Of a stretch of DNA of 64,000 nt, positions 34,310 through 42,600 are shown piece by piece (position 1 is the stretch's first letter; each line of letters starts with the position of its first letter). The stretch lies in the NCBI RefSeq assembly GCF_009796285.1, contig NZ_CP047020.1:1984001-2048000 (forward strand), read 5' to 3'. The DNA is from Streptomyces broussonetiae. GTDB taxonomy: Bacteria > Actinomycetota > Actinomycetes > Streptomycetales > Streptomycetaceae. Made by a program: the position numbers and the translations under genes. The notes beneath the pieces were generated by a model that was given only the letters and a program-made list of their open reading frames with translations, was not told where the DNA came from and ran no database searches.

Positions 34310-34990
34310 ATGCAGGGGACGACCGAGGGATCCCAGGCCGCCGCCTACACCCCGACCGACCGCACCGTGCCCACCCGCTCCGCCGACCGGGCGTCGTACG
34401 ACAAGGAGCTGGTGCACGCGATACTCGACGAGGGGTACGTCTGCCACCTCGGCTTCGTGCGCGACGGCGCCCCGGTGGTGCTGCCGACGCTGTACGGCCG
34501 GGTCGGCGAGCGGCTCTACGTCCACGGGTCCACCGGTTCGCGTCCGCTGCGGATGACCGGCAAGGCCGACCCGGGCCTGCCGGTGTGTCTGACGGTCACC
34601 CATGTGGACGGGCTGGTGCTGGCCCGCTCCGCCTTCCACCACTCCATCAACTACCGATCGGTCGTGGTGCACGGCGTCGCGCACGAGGTCACCGACCCCG
34701 AGGAGCGGCGGCTGGCCCTCGACGCGCTGGTGGACCACGTCGTACCGGGCCGCGCCGCCGACTCCCGGCCCGCGAACAAGAAGGAGCTGGCCGCCACGGC
34801 GGTGATCCGCCTGGACCTGGACGAGGTCTCGGCCAAGCTCCGCACCGGCGGCGCGAACGACGAGCCCGAGGACCTGTCCCTGCCGCACTGGGCCGGGGTC
34901 GTTCCGCTCCGCAAGGGCTACGACACCCCGGTCCGCAACGCCGACCTGGCCCCCGGCATCGAGCTGCCGGACTACCTCACGAAGTCGTAG
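34310..34990 (+). CDS. PPOX-family FMN-binding protein (pyridoxamine-oxidase-like)
   Basis: The 226-residue product has the split-barrel fold found in proteins paired with MocR regulators. DKELVHAILDEGYVCHLGFVRDGAPVVLPTLYGR opens the domain, RLYVHGSTGSRPLRM gives the flavin-phosphate region, and VHGVAHEVTDPEERRLAL and KKELAATAVIRLDLDEVSAK follow. GGAGGG lies before the ATG. With a divergent MocR regulator it is probably involved in B6 or flavin-linked oxidation; the substrate is unknown. Confidence 0.88.
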   Translation: MQGTTEGSQAAAYTPTDRTVPTRSADRASYDKELVHAILDEGYVCHLGFVRDGAPVVLPTLYGRVGERLYVHGSTGSRPLRMTGKADPGLPVCLTVTHVDGLVLARSAFHHSINYRSVVVHGVAHEVTDPEERRLALDALVDHVVPGRAADSRPANKKELAATAVIRLDLDEVSAKLRTGGANDEPEDLSLPHWAGVVPLRKGYDTPVRNADLAPGIELPDYLTKS

Positions 34991-35024
34991 GGCGGTCCGG
35001 CACCGCGCCACCGCGGTCGGTCGG

Positions 35025-35969
35025 TCACACCGGGACCGGTGCCTCGCGGCCGGCTCCGCGGGCCTCGCTCACCGCCAGGCCCGCGACCGCGACGAGCATC
35101 AGCAGGGTGCCGGCCGTGGTGGCCGCCGTGAGCCGTTCGCCGAGCAGCACGACGGCGAGCACGGCCGCGGTCACCGGCTCCAACAGCATGATCACGGAGA
35201 CGGTGGCCGACCGTACGACGGCCGCTCCCGCGAAATACAGGGCGTAGGCGAGAGCCGTGGGCACGGCGGCGATGTAGAGCAGGAGCCACAGCAGCCGGGC
35301 CGGGTGGGCGGTGTGCGGCAGCAGCCCCTCGTGCAGGGCGAAGGGCAGCAGGCACAGGCTGGTCACCGCGAAGGCCCAGACGGTGGTGTCGGAGGCGTCG
35401 GCACCGCCGCTCCTCCCCCACCAGCGGGTCAGCAGGGTCATGACTCCGTAGCCGGCGGCCGACAGCAGTGCCAGCAGCACGCCCGCGGGACGGACGGTGG
35501 CGGCCGAGCCGCCGAAGGTCAGCACGGCCAGCCCGGCGAGCGCCCCCGCAACCGACAGGAAACCGCCGGCGCCGAGCCGCTCCCGGAGCAGCAGCCGTGC
35601 GCCGAGCGCGATCAGGACAGGGCCCGCGCCGAGGGTGATGACCGTGGCCACGGCAAGCCCGGTCGACTCCACGGCCCCGAAGTAGGCGGTCTGGAACACG
35701 GCCAGCCCCAGGCCGGTGGCGAGGGCCCGTGCCGCACGGCGCGGCAGCGGTTCCGTCGCGGCCCGGCGCGGGCGTGGGCGCAGCCCGCGGCCGGCCAGCA
35801 GCAGGACGAGCCCCACCGCACAGCGCCAGAAGGAGAGGCTGAGGGCGCCCATGTCGCTGGCCCGGTAGACCAGGGAGGCGGCGGCGCCCGCGGTACCCCA
35901 GGTGGCACCGGTGACGATCAGATAGAGCAGGCCGCGCCCGACGGGCAGGCCAGAAACAGCGTTCGACAA
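35025..35969 (-). CDS. EamA/DMT-family transporter
   Basis: The 314-residue protein has about ten membrane helices in two EamA repeats ([24 protein letters not shown] and [21 protein letters not shown]). The first repeat has [30 protein letters not shown] start at 35969 is chosen because GCGGAG lies 8 bases upstream and no ATG or GTG fits the family's N-terminus. A second EamA transporter lies upstream on the same strand, separated by a 187-bp gap with a hairpin. The substrate is unknown. Confidence 0.85.
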   Translation of the reverse strand: MSNAVSGLPVGRGLLYLIVTGATWGTAGAAASLVYRASDMGALSLSFWRCAVGLVLLLAGRGLRPRPRRAATEPLPRRAARALATGLGLAVFQTAYFGAVESTGLAVATVITLGAGPVLIALGARLLLRERLGAGGFLSVAGALAGLAVLTFGGSAATVRPAGVLLALLSAAGYGVMTLLTRWWGRSGGADASDTTVWAFAVTSLCLLPFALHEGLLPHTAHPARLLWLLLYIAAVPTALAYALYFAGAAVVRSATVSVIMLLEPVTAAVLAVVLLGERLTAATTAGTLLMLVAVAGLAVSEARGAGREAPVPV

Positions 35970-36066
35970 GAGAATCTCCGCAGAAACGCACCGATGGGTG
36001 CGGAAGTTCGAGAGCGACCCGCGGGAGCGGGGCGCGCGGACTTCATCTGCGGGCAGCACCGTCCGG

Positions 36067-36086
36067 CCCGGCGCAGTCGCGCCGGG
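36067..36086 (-). terminator. Hairpin between two EamA genes
   Basis: CCCGGCGC and GCGCCGGG form a perfect 8-bp stem around a 4-base loop (AGTC), 70 bases past the upstream EamA stop and 98 bases before the next start. It could be a terminator or an attenuator. Confidence 0.5.
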
Positions 36087-36156
36087 CGGGTGTCCCGGAG
36101 GCCCGCCTCAGGCGGCCGGGGGCGGAAGAACGAGCGTGGACGGCATGACCAGCACC

Positions 36157-37149
36157 TTAGGCGGAGGTCCCGGGTACGGACAACTGCCGTTCCGGACCGC
36201 CCGAGGCCACCGGCTCGGCGGAGCCCTTGGCGGGGGTTGCGGACTGGGCGATGAACGCGCCGACCAGGACGATCGCGCCGCCGGCGATCTGCGGTGCCGA
36301 CAGGTGCTCGCCGAGCAGCACCCAGGCCAGCACGGTCGCGACGACCGCCTCCAGGCAGGCGACGACACCGGCGACCTGCGGAGACAGCCGCCGCACCGAG
36401 AGCACGCCGGTGACGTACGCGACGACCGTGGCGATCAGCACGATCCAGGCCAGCAGGACTACGGCGGGCACGGTGGCGCCGTTCAGATGCGCGGAGCCGG
36501 TCAGCACCGACCAGTGCAGGTTCCAGGGGCGGGCCACCACGGTCAGGACGGCGGAGCCGACGATCAGGCCGTAGGCGATGACTCCGAGGGGATCCGGTGC
36601 CTCTTCGCCCGCGTCGCTGCCCTGGTCGGCGAGGACGAAGTAGCCGACCTGGCAGCAGGCGGCGCACAGGGCGAGCAGCAGGCCGAGGACGTCGAAGCTG
36701 AGCCCCGACCAGACCTCGACGACACAGGAGAGGCCGCCGGCCGCGAGGACCACGCCGAGCGCGGCGGCGCGGGAGACCGGCCGCCGCTGTACGAACCGCA
36801 CCCAGCCCAGCACCAGGGCCGGAGCCAGGTACTCGATCAGCAGGGCCACGCCCACCGGGATGCGGGAGAGGGCAGCGAAATAGCAGGCCTGGACACCGGC
36901 GACCCCGAGCAGCCCGAACCCGGCGAGCAGTGCCGGACGGCGACGCAGCAGGTACCGGTGCCGTACGGCTAGCGGCAGCATGACCACAGCGGCGCCGGTC
37001 GCCCGCAGCCACACCACGTGCAGCGGGTCGAGTCCCGCCTCGATCAGCGGTTTCGCGGCCACTCCGGACCCGCCGAAGGCGAGCGCCGACGCGAGCGCGA
37101 GACCAAGTCCGGCGCCCTTGCCGCGACTGCCTTGGCTGCTCTCAGACAT
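36157..37149 (-). CDS. EamA/DMT-family transporter
   Basis: The 330-residue membrane protein has two EamA repeats. Repeat 1 contains ALAFGGSGVAAKPLIEAGLDPLHVVWLR and ALSRIPVGVALLIEYLAPALVLG; repeat 2 contains VAYVTGVLSVRRLSPQVAGVVACLEAVVATVLAWVLLGE. The VALLIEYLAPALVLGW motif resembles RhtA-like amino-acid exporters. ATG at 37149 is preferred; a GTG at 37161 is possible, and neither has a clear Shine-Dalgarno. The C-terminal 25 residues are hydrophilic. Confidence 0.88.
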   Translation of the reverse strand: MSESSQGSRGKGAGLGLALASALAFGGSGVAAKPLIEAGLDPLHVVWLRATGAAVVMLPLAVRHRYLLRRRPALLAGFGLLGVAGVQACYFAALSRIPVGVALLIEYLAPALVLGWVRFVQRRPVSRAAALGVVLAAGGLSCVVEVWSGLSFDVLGLLLALCAACCQVGYFVLADQGSDAGEEAPDPLGVIAYGLIVGSAVLTVVARPWNLHWSVLTGSAHLNGATVPAVVLLAWIVLIATVVAYVTGVLSVRRLSPQVAGVVACLEAVVATVLAWVLLGEHLSAPQIAGGAIVLVGAFIAQSATPAKGSAEPVASGGPERQLSVPGTSA

Positions 37150-37230
37150 ATGCACCGGCACATGATGACAGGCGGCGACATGACCGTCACGCCCTTTGGC
37201 ACCTGTCTCAGCGGATGGACGGGCGGGCCG

Positions 37231-37779
37231 TCAGCAGCTCGCCCCGCTGCCGCCGGCGTACTCCTCGGCGCCGGTCTCCGTACGCGCGTCGAGGATGCGG
37301 GAGTTGAGGCCGCGGGCGGGGATGCCGGCGCGTTCCAGGACCTCCACGGCCCGGGAGCCCGGATCCGCGGTGAGGGCGGCGAGCAGGTCGGTGCCGACGA
37401 CACGGGGCCCGCCCCGTCGCCGGGCGTACTCGCGGGCCCCGGCCATGGCAGTGGCCGCGGCGGGCGACCAGCCGGGGGCGTCCCTGGTGTCCGGCCCGGC
37501 AGGACCGGCCGGGGCGGGTACGAGGGCGATCGCGCCGGAGTCCTCCACGCTGCCCTGCCAGCGCAGTCCGTAGCCGATGCTGCGCTGCACGAGGTAGCCG
37601 AGCAGCCGGGCGAGCCGCTGGGGATCGCCGACGGCGGCCCGGGACTCCGGGTCGTGCTCCAGGAGCGAGTGCAGCAGATGGGCGGTGTCGATCTGCCGGT
37701 CCCCGTCCCGCACAGCCCTCCGGCGGGCACCGGCGACCATCGCTGCCAGCTCGGCGCCGAGCGCGGCATCGTCATCCAT
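37231..37779 (-). CDS. Clp N-domain-like protein
   Basis: The 182-residue product has two Clp-N-type helical repeats. DRQIDTAHLLHSLLEHDPESRAAVGD and MAGAREYARRRGGPRVVGTDLLAALTADPGSRAVEVLERAGI match the repeat pattern of ClpA/ClpC N-domains. There is no AAA+ domain, so it may be a free-standing adaptor or substrate-binding protein for a Clp protease. It starts at the ATG at 37779, before an acidic MDDDAALG; upstream in-frame sequence is Arg-rich and not family-like. A single Cys lies at the extreme C-terminus. Confidence 0.82.
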   Translation of the reverse strand: MDDDAALGAELAAMVAGARRRAVRDGDRQIDTAHLLHSLLEHDPESRAAVGDPQRLARLLGYLVQRSIGYGLRWQGSVEDSGAIALVPAPAGPAGPDTRDAPGWSPAAATAMAGAREYARRRGGPRVVGTDLLAALTADPGSRAVEVLERAGIPARGLNSRILDARTETGAEEYAGGSGASC

Positions 37780-38137
37780 GTGCGGAACCGCCTCGCCATG
37801 GGAGGTGCCGCGGGTAGTACGGGGTTGCACAGCCCCTACCCCATCAGCCCCACCGACACGAGTCATCCGCGAGCGGAACCATCTTCGCGTCCCACACAGA
37901 GTGGACATCGCCGATCGGAATCTCATCCTTACGGAGGAGATCCGGCCGACAGGGCGCAGATCCCGCCCCCCGAACCGAGGGGCGCGCGTCGCCCCACCGT
38001 GCGCCCTGAACGCAACCACGGCGCGACCGCGCACGTGCGGCGGGCCGAAGCATTCCTGACTGTTCATCAGTATTGAACATTACGGCCCCTGCAGCTACGT
38101 TCCGCGACACCGTAGCCCGACACGAAGGGGTGGTCGC
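37780..38137. other. 358-bp divergent promoter region
   Basis: No gene is supported. The region separates the Clp-N protein from the SRPBCC gene and holds one clear inverted repeat at its right end (38061-38079). Confidence 0.45.
38061..38079. promoter_or_regulatory. Inverted repeat TGTTCA-N7-TGAACA
   Basis: A perfect 6-bp dyad with a 7-base spacer lies 59 bases upstream of the SRPBCC ATG, in locally A/T-rich sequence. It looks like a regulator binding site. The regulator is unknown. Confidence 0.5.
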
Positions 38138-38566
38138 ATGGCCGAAGTCAGCGCCGAGGCACGGATCCAGGCACCGGCCGAGAAGGTATGGGCGAAACTC
38201 ACCGACTGGTCGGCGTACGGGGAGTGGAACGCGACCCACACCAGCTTCCCCAAGGGCGGCCCGGAGACCCTGGCGGTGGGCGGGACCTTTCAGGAGAACA
38301 TGAAGCTGATGGGCTTTCCGGCGGAGGTCGAGTGGACCATCGAGGAACTGGAGCCCGCCCGGGCGTTCGCGATTCGCGGCAAGGGACCCATGGCCGTGAA
38401 CGTCGCCACGCGCTACACCCTCACCCCGGAGGGCGATGCCACCACGGTCCGCATCGACGGCGAGTTCACGGGTGCCGCCGTCTCCATCATGGCGGGCAAG
38501 CTCAAGGACTCGGCGACGGCCGCGCTGAGCGAGTCGCTGCGCAGGCTGGCCGGGCTGGTGACCTGA
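38138..38566 (+). CDS. SRPBCC (polyketide cyclase/CoxG-like) protein
   Basis: The 142-residue START-like product has the helix-grip pattern: AEVSAEARIQAPAEKVWAKLTDWSAYGEWN at the start, VEWTIEELEPARAFAIRGKGPMAVNV in the middle, and AAVSIMAGKLKDSATAALSESLRRLAGL as the C-terminal ligand-covering helix. Such proteins bind lipids or polyketides, or act in CO-dehydrogenase membrane anchoring; no partner gene is nearby. GAAGGGG lies before the ATG. Confidence 0.88.
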   Translation: MAEVSAEARIQAPAEKVWAKLTDWSAYGEWNATHTSFPKGGPETLAVGGTFQENMKLMGFPAEVEWTIEELEPARAFAIRGKGPMAVNVATRYTLTPEGDATTVRIDGEFTGAAVSIMAGKLKDSATAALSESLRRLAGLVT

Positions 38567-38577
38567 CGGACGGACAC

Positions 38578-38618
38578 GCGCAAGGCGCCCCGTGGACGGT
38601 CCACGGGGCGCCTTGCGC
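38578..38618. terminator. Strong bidirectional terminator, 20-bp arms
   Basis: Arms at 38578-38597 and 38599-38618 are perfect reverse complements around a single central base. The hairpin lies 11 bases after the SRPBCC gene and 27 bases beyond the end of the convergent PadR gene. Confidence 0.85.
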
Positions 38619-38645
38619 ACGGCGGGGAGGCCCCACCGGTCCTCG

Positions 38646-39278
38646 TCAGTGCTCGTCGGCGAGGATCAGGTACAGCTTCTTGCGGGCGTCGTTGATGACG
38701 GCCAGAGCCTTCTCGCGCTGCTCCTTGCTGCCGGTCTTCCAGACCTGCCCGAAGGCCTCCATCAGCCCGAAGCCGGCCTGGCGGATCTCGCCGAGAGCCT
38801 CCCAGTCGACCCCGCGCGAGGCCTCCTCCCAGGGGGCGTCCGGGCCCCCGTCGGCGGCGGCCCGCCCACTCTCGGTGAGGTTGAACAGCTTCTTGCCGCC
38901 CTCACTCTCACTGGTGATCAGGCCCTCGTCCTCCAGCAGCTGGAGCGTGGGGTAGACCGAGCCGGGGCTGGGCTTCCACGCGCCGCCGCTGCGTTCGGCG
39001 ATCTCCTGGATCATCTCGTAGCCGTGCATGGGCCGGTCCTTGAGCAGGGCCAGGATCGAGGCCCGTACGTCACCGCGCCGGGCCCGGCCCCTCGGGCCGC
39101 CACGCCCCCGGGGACCCCAGGGACCGGGGCCGAAGCCGGGCCCGCCCGGGCCGAAGCCCGGGCCACCCGGACCGAAGGGGCCGAAGGCGGCCCGACGGCC
39201 CTCGAAGCCGCCCATGCCGGGGCGACCGTGGCCCTCGTGGCGGTGTCCATGCTCGTATCCGTGGCTGCGCATCTCCAT
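38646..39278 (-). CDS. PadR-family regulator with Gly-rich N-terminal tail
   Basis: The 210-residue product has a low-complexity N-terminus of about 65 residues: His-rich first (SHGYEHGHRHEGHG), then repeats of GFGPGGP type. The PadR winged helix follows (VRASILALLKDRPMHGYEMIQEIAERSGG, WKPSPGSVYPTLQLLEDEGLITSE). The C-terminal part is helical (EALGEIRQAGFGLMEAFGQVWKTG). The His/Gly tail could bind metal. Start 39278 is used; 39272 is also possible. Two palindromes in its upstream region fit autoregulation. Confidence 0.88.
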   Translation of the reverse strand: MEMRSHGYEHGHRHEGHGRPGMGGFEGRRAAFGPFGPGGPGFGPGGPGFGPGPWGPRGRGGPRGRARRGDVRASILALLKDRPMHGYEMIQEIAERSGGAWKPSPGSVYPTLQLLEDEGLITSESEGGKKLFNLTESGRAAADGGPDAPWEEASRGVDWEALGEIRQAGFGLMEAFGQVWKTGSKEQREKALAVINDARKKLYLILADEH

Positions 39279-39309
39279 CACTCCATTCCATCGATGATCT
39301 GTCACGTCT

Positions 39310-39347
39310 GCATCGCGTATCGTTCGCGATGCCTCAACGATATATCG
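39310..39347. promoter_or_regulatory. PadR operator candidates
   Basis: GCATCGCG-N7-CGCGATGC (39310-39332) and the 10-bp palindrome CGATATATCG (39338-39347) lie side by side, 32-69 bases upstream of the PadR start. PadR operators are often A/T-rich palindromes of the second kind. Confidence 0.6.
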
Positions 39348-39793
39348 GAACCGATCGCATGACAATCCCCTTTCCGAGCGGACCCGCCCTCGTACCCGGG
39401 AAGGCCGCCGCCACACCGCCCCCCTTGCCCCCTTCCCCGGGACGATCCGGGGTCGCGGCTCCGGGTCGCACTGACGAGCGCATGTTCGAACTTCACGATT
39501 CCATGCGCACTGGCCAGTGGCCCGAGAGCCGGCACGGGACGCGGGGTGCGGGGGGAGGGGCCGGATATCGGTGGGGCCCTGACCACGTGAGCGCGATCTT
39601 CCGTCTCCTGTGACCGCCGGCCGGCGACCGCTCGTTCGACGCTCCGTGCACCACCCGCTGGACGGCGGATCGGGGGCGGCCCCGGTCCCGCCGCGCTGCC
39701 GGTACGGCAGCACGGTGCCACCACGAGGAGTCGGCGGCCTTGGCAGTCCCCCCGCGCCGCCGGGCGGGAGGACCGACGGGAGAGGCTTGATCG
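39348..39793. other. 446-bp gap without a supported gene
   Basis: Short Pro/Gly-rich frames occur on both strands but none shows family similarity or a good ribosome-binding site. It may carry the promoter of the truncated CdtB-like gene that follows. Confidence 0.4.
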
Positions 39794-40310
39794 TTGAGTG
39801 GAGACAACCGTCCACGGACCCTCGGGACCTTGCGGACCGCGAGGACGCGATTACGGTCGCGGCGGTGGATCACCGCCATGCTCGCCGTCCTGAGCGCGGT
39901 GGCGGCCCTGCTGACCGTTCCGTTGACCGCCGCGCCCGCGCACGCCGCGAGCGGTGACGGCAGTTCGCCGTTCGCCACCTACAACATGCGCGGCTCCGAC
40001 AACGGCTCTCGGTGGCGCTCGGAGATCGCGCGGCTGGCCAGGCAGGCCCCGGTGGTGGCGCTGCAGGAGGCCGGCTCCGGGCCGCCCGCGCCGCCGGACT
40101 TCCGCCATGCTGCGGACGTGTGACGACGCGCGCGGCGTCGACGCCGCCGGCCAGCGCTGGCTTGCCGAGACTTACGCGGACGGCACCATCCGCTACCGCA
40201 ACGAGGCCAAGCACCTCTGTCTCCTGGCCCCCGACGCCGACCACGGCAGCGTCGGCCTCGCCCCGTGCAACGGCATCCTGGCCGAGCGCTGGAGCGTGGT
40301 GAACCCCTGA
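39794..40310 (+). pseudogene. Truncated CdtB-like nuclease toxin with ricin-type tail
   Basis: The 5' part encodes a secretion signal (hydrophobic core ending PAHAASG) and the start of a CdtB/DNase I-like domain: FATYNMRGSDNGSRW, then IARLARQAPVVALQEAGSGPP, which holds the conserved Asn and catalytic-site Gln-Glu-Ala-Gly. It stops at 40121-40123. In another frame, from about 40,106, RTCDDARGVDAAGQRWLAETY and HLCLLAPDADHGS, ending AERWSVVNP, look like the end of a ricin-lectin domain. The catalytic centre (His, Asp) is missing. A large internal deletion with frameshift best explains this. Confidence 0.7.
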
Positions 40311-40341
40311 ACCCGTGCCCCCTGAACCCGTGAAGCCCGGC

Positions 40342-40386
40342 GGGCCGCCCGGACCGACGTACAGTCGGCCCGGGCGGCCCCGTTTT
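40342..40386 (+). terminator. Intrinsic terminator with T-tract
   Basis: GGGCCGCCCGG and CCGGGCGGCCC pair around an inner CCGAC/GTCGG stem and are followed within two bases by CGTTTTT. The T-tract makes this one of the few classic intrinsic terminators in the window. Confidence 0.8.
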
Positions 40387-40484
40387 TCGCGGGCCCGGCC
40401 CTGGCGAGCCGGTTGGTGACAGCGAAGTCGACCGCTGCACCGCACCCGGCGCAGGGCCACCGGGCCGAGCACCGCCGTGGATCC

Positions 40485-41342
40485 TCAGCCGAAGTCCGCT
40501 GCGTGGTCGCGGGCCCACTGCTCGAAGGTGTGGCCGGGCCTGCCCAGCACACGCCGTACGGTCGGCGTACACGGCGACCCGCCGGTCGCGGCCAGGGCGA
40601 GGAACTGCAGGATCGCCTCCACGGTGGCCGGGTCGGAAAAGCGACCGTAGTGCTCACGGGCCTGGTCCGGGGAGAGTTCCTCGATACGCAGAGTCCTGCC
40701 GATCGCCTGCCCGATCTGTTCCACCTGGCGGCGCTGCGAGATCAGTTCGGGTCCCGTCAGCACGGCCGCGCTCGACGGATCGGGCGCCACCGCGTCCTCG
40801 GCGCCGACGCCCAGTGCCGTGACCGCGACGGCGGCGACGTCGCGTTCGTGGACCGGCGCCGTGACGGCGTCGCAGTGGACCAGCCGCACCGTGCCGCTCG
40901 ACCTGATCGACTCCGCCCAGCGCAGGCTGTTGCTTGCCAGGACCAGGGGCCGCACCGGCACCCAGGGCAGGCCGGCGGCTGACAGCACGTCCTCGACCGC
41001 ACGATGCTCCTGAGCGATCGCGTTGCGCTCCATGCCCGGCAGCAGAACACTGCCGGAGGAGAGCAGCACGACGCGTTCGAGACCCGCCTCGGCGGCCACC
41101 GCGGCAAAGCCCTCGGCGCCGGCCGACGGGGCGTAGAGAAATACCCTGCGCACGCCGTCGAGTGCTCGGCGCAGCGTGTCGGGACGGGTGAGGTCGGCGG
41201 TCACGACGTCGGCCGCGGCCGGCAGGTCGGCTCGAGCCCGCGGGTCGCGCACCGAGGCACGAACCGGTTCGCCGACAGCGAGCAGTTGCTCGACGACGTG
41301 GCGGCCGACGCCGCCTCGGGCTCCGATGACCAAAATGGTCAT
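40485..41342 (-). CDS. NmrA-like NAD(P)-binding protein
   Basis: The 285-residue atypical SDR has the N-terminal motif ILVIGARGGVGRHVVEQLLA, FLYAPSAGAEGFAAVAAEAGLERVVLLSSGSV, and the late VRPLVLASNSLRWAESIRSSG block. It lacks a clear Tyr-x3-Lys, as do NmrA-type members, so it may be a redox sensor or a quinone/flavin-linked reductase. A GAGAGGAAG-containing site lies upstream of the ATG. The MerR gene at 41615 lies upstream on the same strand, 272 bases away. Confidence 0.85.
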   Translation of the reverse strand: MTILVIGARGGVGRHVVEQLLAVGEPVRASVRDPRARADLPAAADVVTADLTRPDTLRRALDGVRRVFLYAPSAGAEGFAAVAAEAGLERVVLLSSGSVLLPGMERNAIAQEHRAVEDVLSAAGLPWVPVRPLVLASNSLRWAESIRSSGTVRLVHCDAVTAPVHERDVAAVAVTALGVGAEDAVAPDPSSAAVLTGPELISQRRQVEQIGQAIGRTLRIEELSPDQAREHYGRFSDPATVEAILQFLALAATGGSPCTPTVRRVLGRPGHTFEQWARDHAADFG

Positions 41343-41614
41343 GATGTGCTTCCTCTCGCAAGATCAGCCCCGGCGAGGGTGAGCACAGGCACGTCGGCGA
41401 TCCGCGAGACGGCCAGGAGCCGGTCACAGCCCGGCTGATGTGCAACGCGGTGCCACAGGGCGCTCAACCTCGACCGGATGCGTTCCGGTACTCGCGCCAC
41501 AGGGCCACCGCAGTGACTGGCGAAGCGTTCCGACGCCGCACTTCGCCTGTCGGAACCGTAGCACTGCCCGCGCCGCGGGCGTGGCCCCCCCGGCGAACCG
41601 AGCGGCCTGCGCCC

Positions 41615-41998
41615 TCACGCACCGGCGTTGGTCAGGCCGGCCTTGTTCGCCACCCGCAAGGGGCAGCCGGTGCCGACGCGGGCGGCGAGGTCCGAGCGGA
41701 TTGCGGCCAGTTCGTCCATGCGTGCGTCGATGACCCGGATCTTCTCCTCGAACAGGGCGGACAGCGCCTCGGCGCTGTCCGGCGCGTCCCGCAGTTCCTC
41801 GAAGTGCCGGCCGATCTCGGCCAGGGTGAAGCCGAGCGCCTGCGCGGTGCGGACGTAGTGCAGCCAGGTCACCGTCTCCGGCGGGAAGTCGCGGTAGCCG
41901 TTGGGCAGCCGGTCGCCCTCGAGCAGGCCGATCTTCTCGTAGAAGCGCAGGGTGTCCTTGGACACTCCTGTTCGCGCGGCCAGTTCTCCGATGCGCAC
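41615..41998 (-). CDS. MerR-family regulator
   Basis: The 127-residue product has the MerR N-terminal winged helix (MRIGELAARTGVSKDTLRFYEKIGLLEGDRLPNGYR split by the wing). A coiled-coil dimerisation helix follows, then a short C-terminal tail with one Cys (GTGCPLRVANKAG). The Cys-Pro placement resembles sensors of metals or electrophiles in the ZntR/CueR size class, but the usual second Cys is absent. GTG at 41998 follows GGGGGAG. It is divergent from a small membrane-protein gene with a MerR-type promoter. Confidence 0.88.
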   Translation of the reverse strand: MRIGELAARTGVSKDTLRFYEKIGLLEGDRLPNGYRDFPPETVTWLHYVRTAQALGFTLAEIGRHFEELRDAPDSAEALSALFEEKIRVIDARMDELAAIRSDLAARVGTGCPLRVANKAGLTNAGA

Positions 41999-42021
41999 GA
42001 CTCCCCCTGCCCTAGGTCGGC

Positions 42022-42051
42022 TTGACCTTGGAGCGTACTCCGCTGTTTAGC
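42022..42051 (+). promoter_or_regulatory. MerR-type promoter with overlong spacer
   Basis: TTGACC (42022-42027) and TTTAGC (42046-42051) are about 18 bases apart, and the spacer holds the dyad GGAG-CGTA-CTCC. MerR proteins bind such dyads between an over-spaced -35 and -10. It drives the gene at 42092. Confidence 0.6.
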
Positions 42052-42091
42052 GTGGGCGGCGCCCGAACGAGCCCTGCCGAGGAGTCCCCGG

Positions 42092-42556
42092 ATGCCCCCT
42101 GTCGCCCCCTCCCACCCCGCCTATCTGCGCCTCGTCCGCGCAAGCGGCTGGTACGACCTGATCGTCACGGCCGGCTTCGCGACCCCGTGGACGTATGCGC
42201 TGGTGCACCGGCTGCTGTCGGCCGGAGGCGAGGCGGCCGGGCTCGGCGCCATGCCCGCGCTCACCCCGATACAGACGCTGTACGCCAACCTGATGGGCTC
42301 GGTCGTGGTGGTCTGGTCCGTGCTGCGGGTCGTACGGCCACTGCCGCTGCACGGTCTCCTCGACGGTGTCGCCCGCGTGCTGTTCGCGCTGTGGCAGGCG
42401 TACGCGCTGGCACACGGCGGGCCGGGGGTGCTGTGGCCGTTCCTGGTGCTGGAGGTGTCGTTCGGCGTCGCCCAGCTCGCCCCGTGGGCGCGGGCAAGGG
42501 CCGCCGCCGTGGGCGAGGCGGGCCGGGGCGTACGGGAATCGGGCCAGGGTTGGTGA
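42092..42556 (+). CDS. Small polytopic membrane protein, probable MerR target
   Basis: The 154-residue product has four hydrophobic segments: YDLIVTAGFATPWTYALVH, a long stretch containing NLMGSVVVVWSVLRVV, GVARVLFALWQAYALAHG, and VLWPFLVLEVSFGVAQL. The C-terminus is charged. No family is recognised. GAGGAG lies before the ATG. The MerR-type promoter makes it the probable target of the divergent regulator, perhaps for efflux or membrane stress. Confidence 0.75.
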   Translation: MPPVAPSHPAYLRLVRASGWYDLIVTAGFATPWTYALVHRLLSAGGEAAGLGAMPALTPIQTLYANLMGSVVVVWSVLRVVRPLPLHGLLDGVARVLFALWQAYALAHGGPGVLWPFLVLEVSFGVAQLAPWARARAAAVGEAGRGVRESGQGW

Positions 42557-42588
42557 ATTGGCCTTGGGCCGGTGACCGGTGCGGTCGC

Positions 42589-42594
42589 TAACGT
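42589..42594 (+). promoter_or_regulatory. -10 element TAACGT, likely leaderless phzF-like gene
   Basis: TAACGT ends 6 bases before the ATG at 42601. TTGGGC (42564-42569) is a possible -35 at 19 bases. No Shine-Dalgarno is present. Confidence 0.4.
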
Positions 42595-42600
42595 CGGGCC

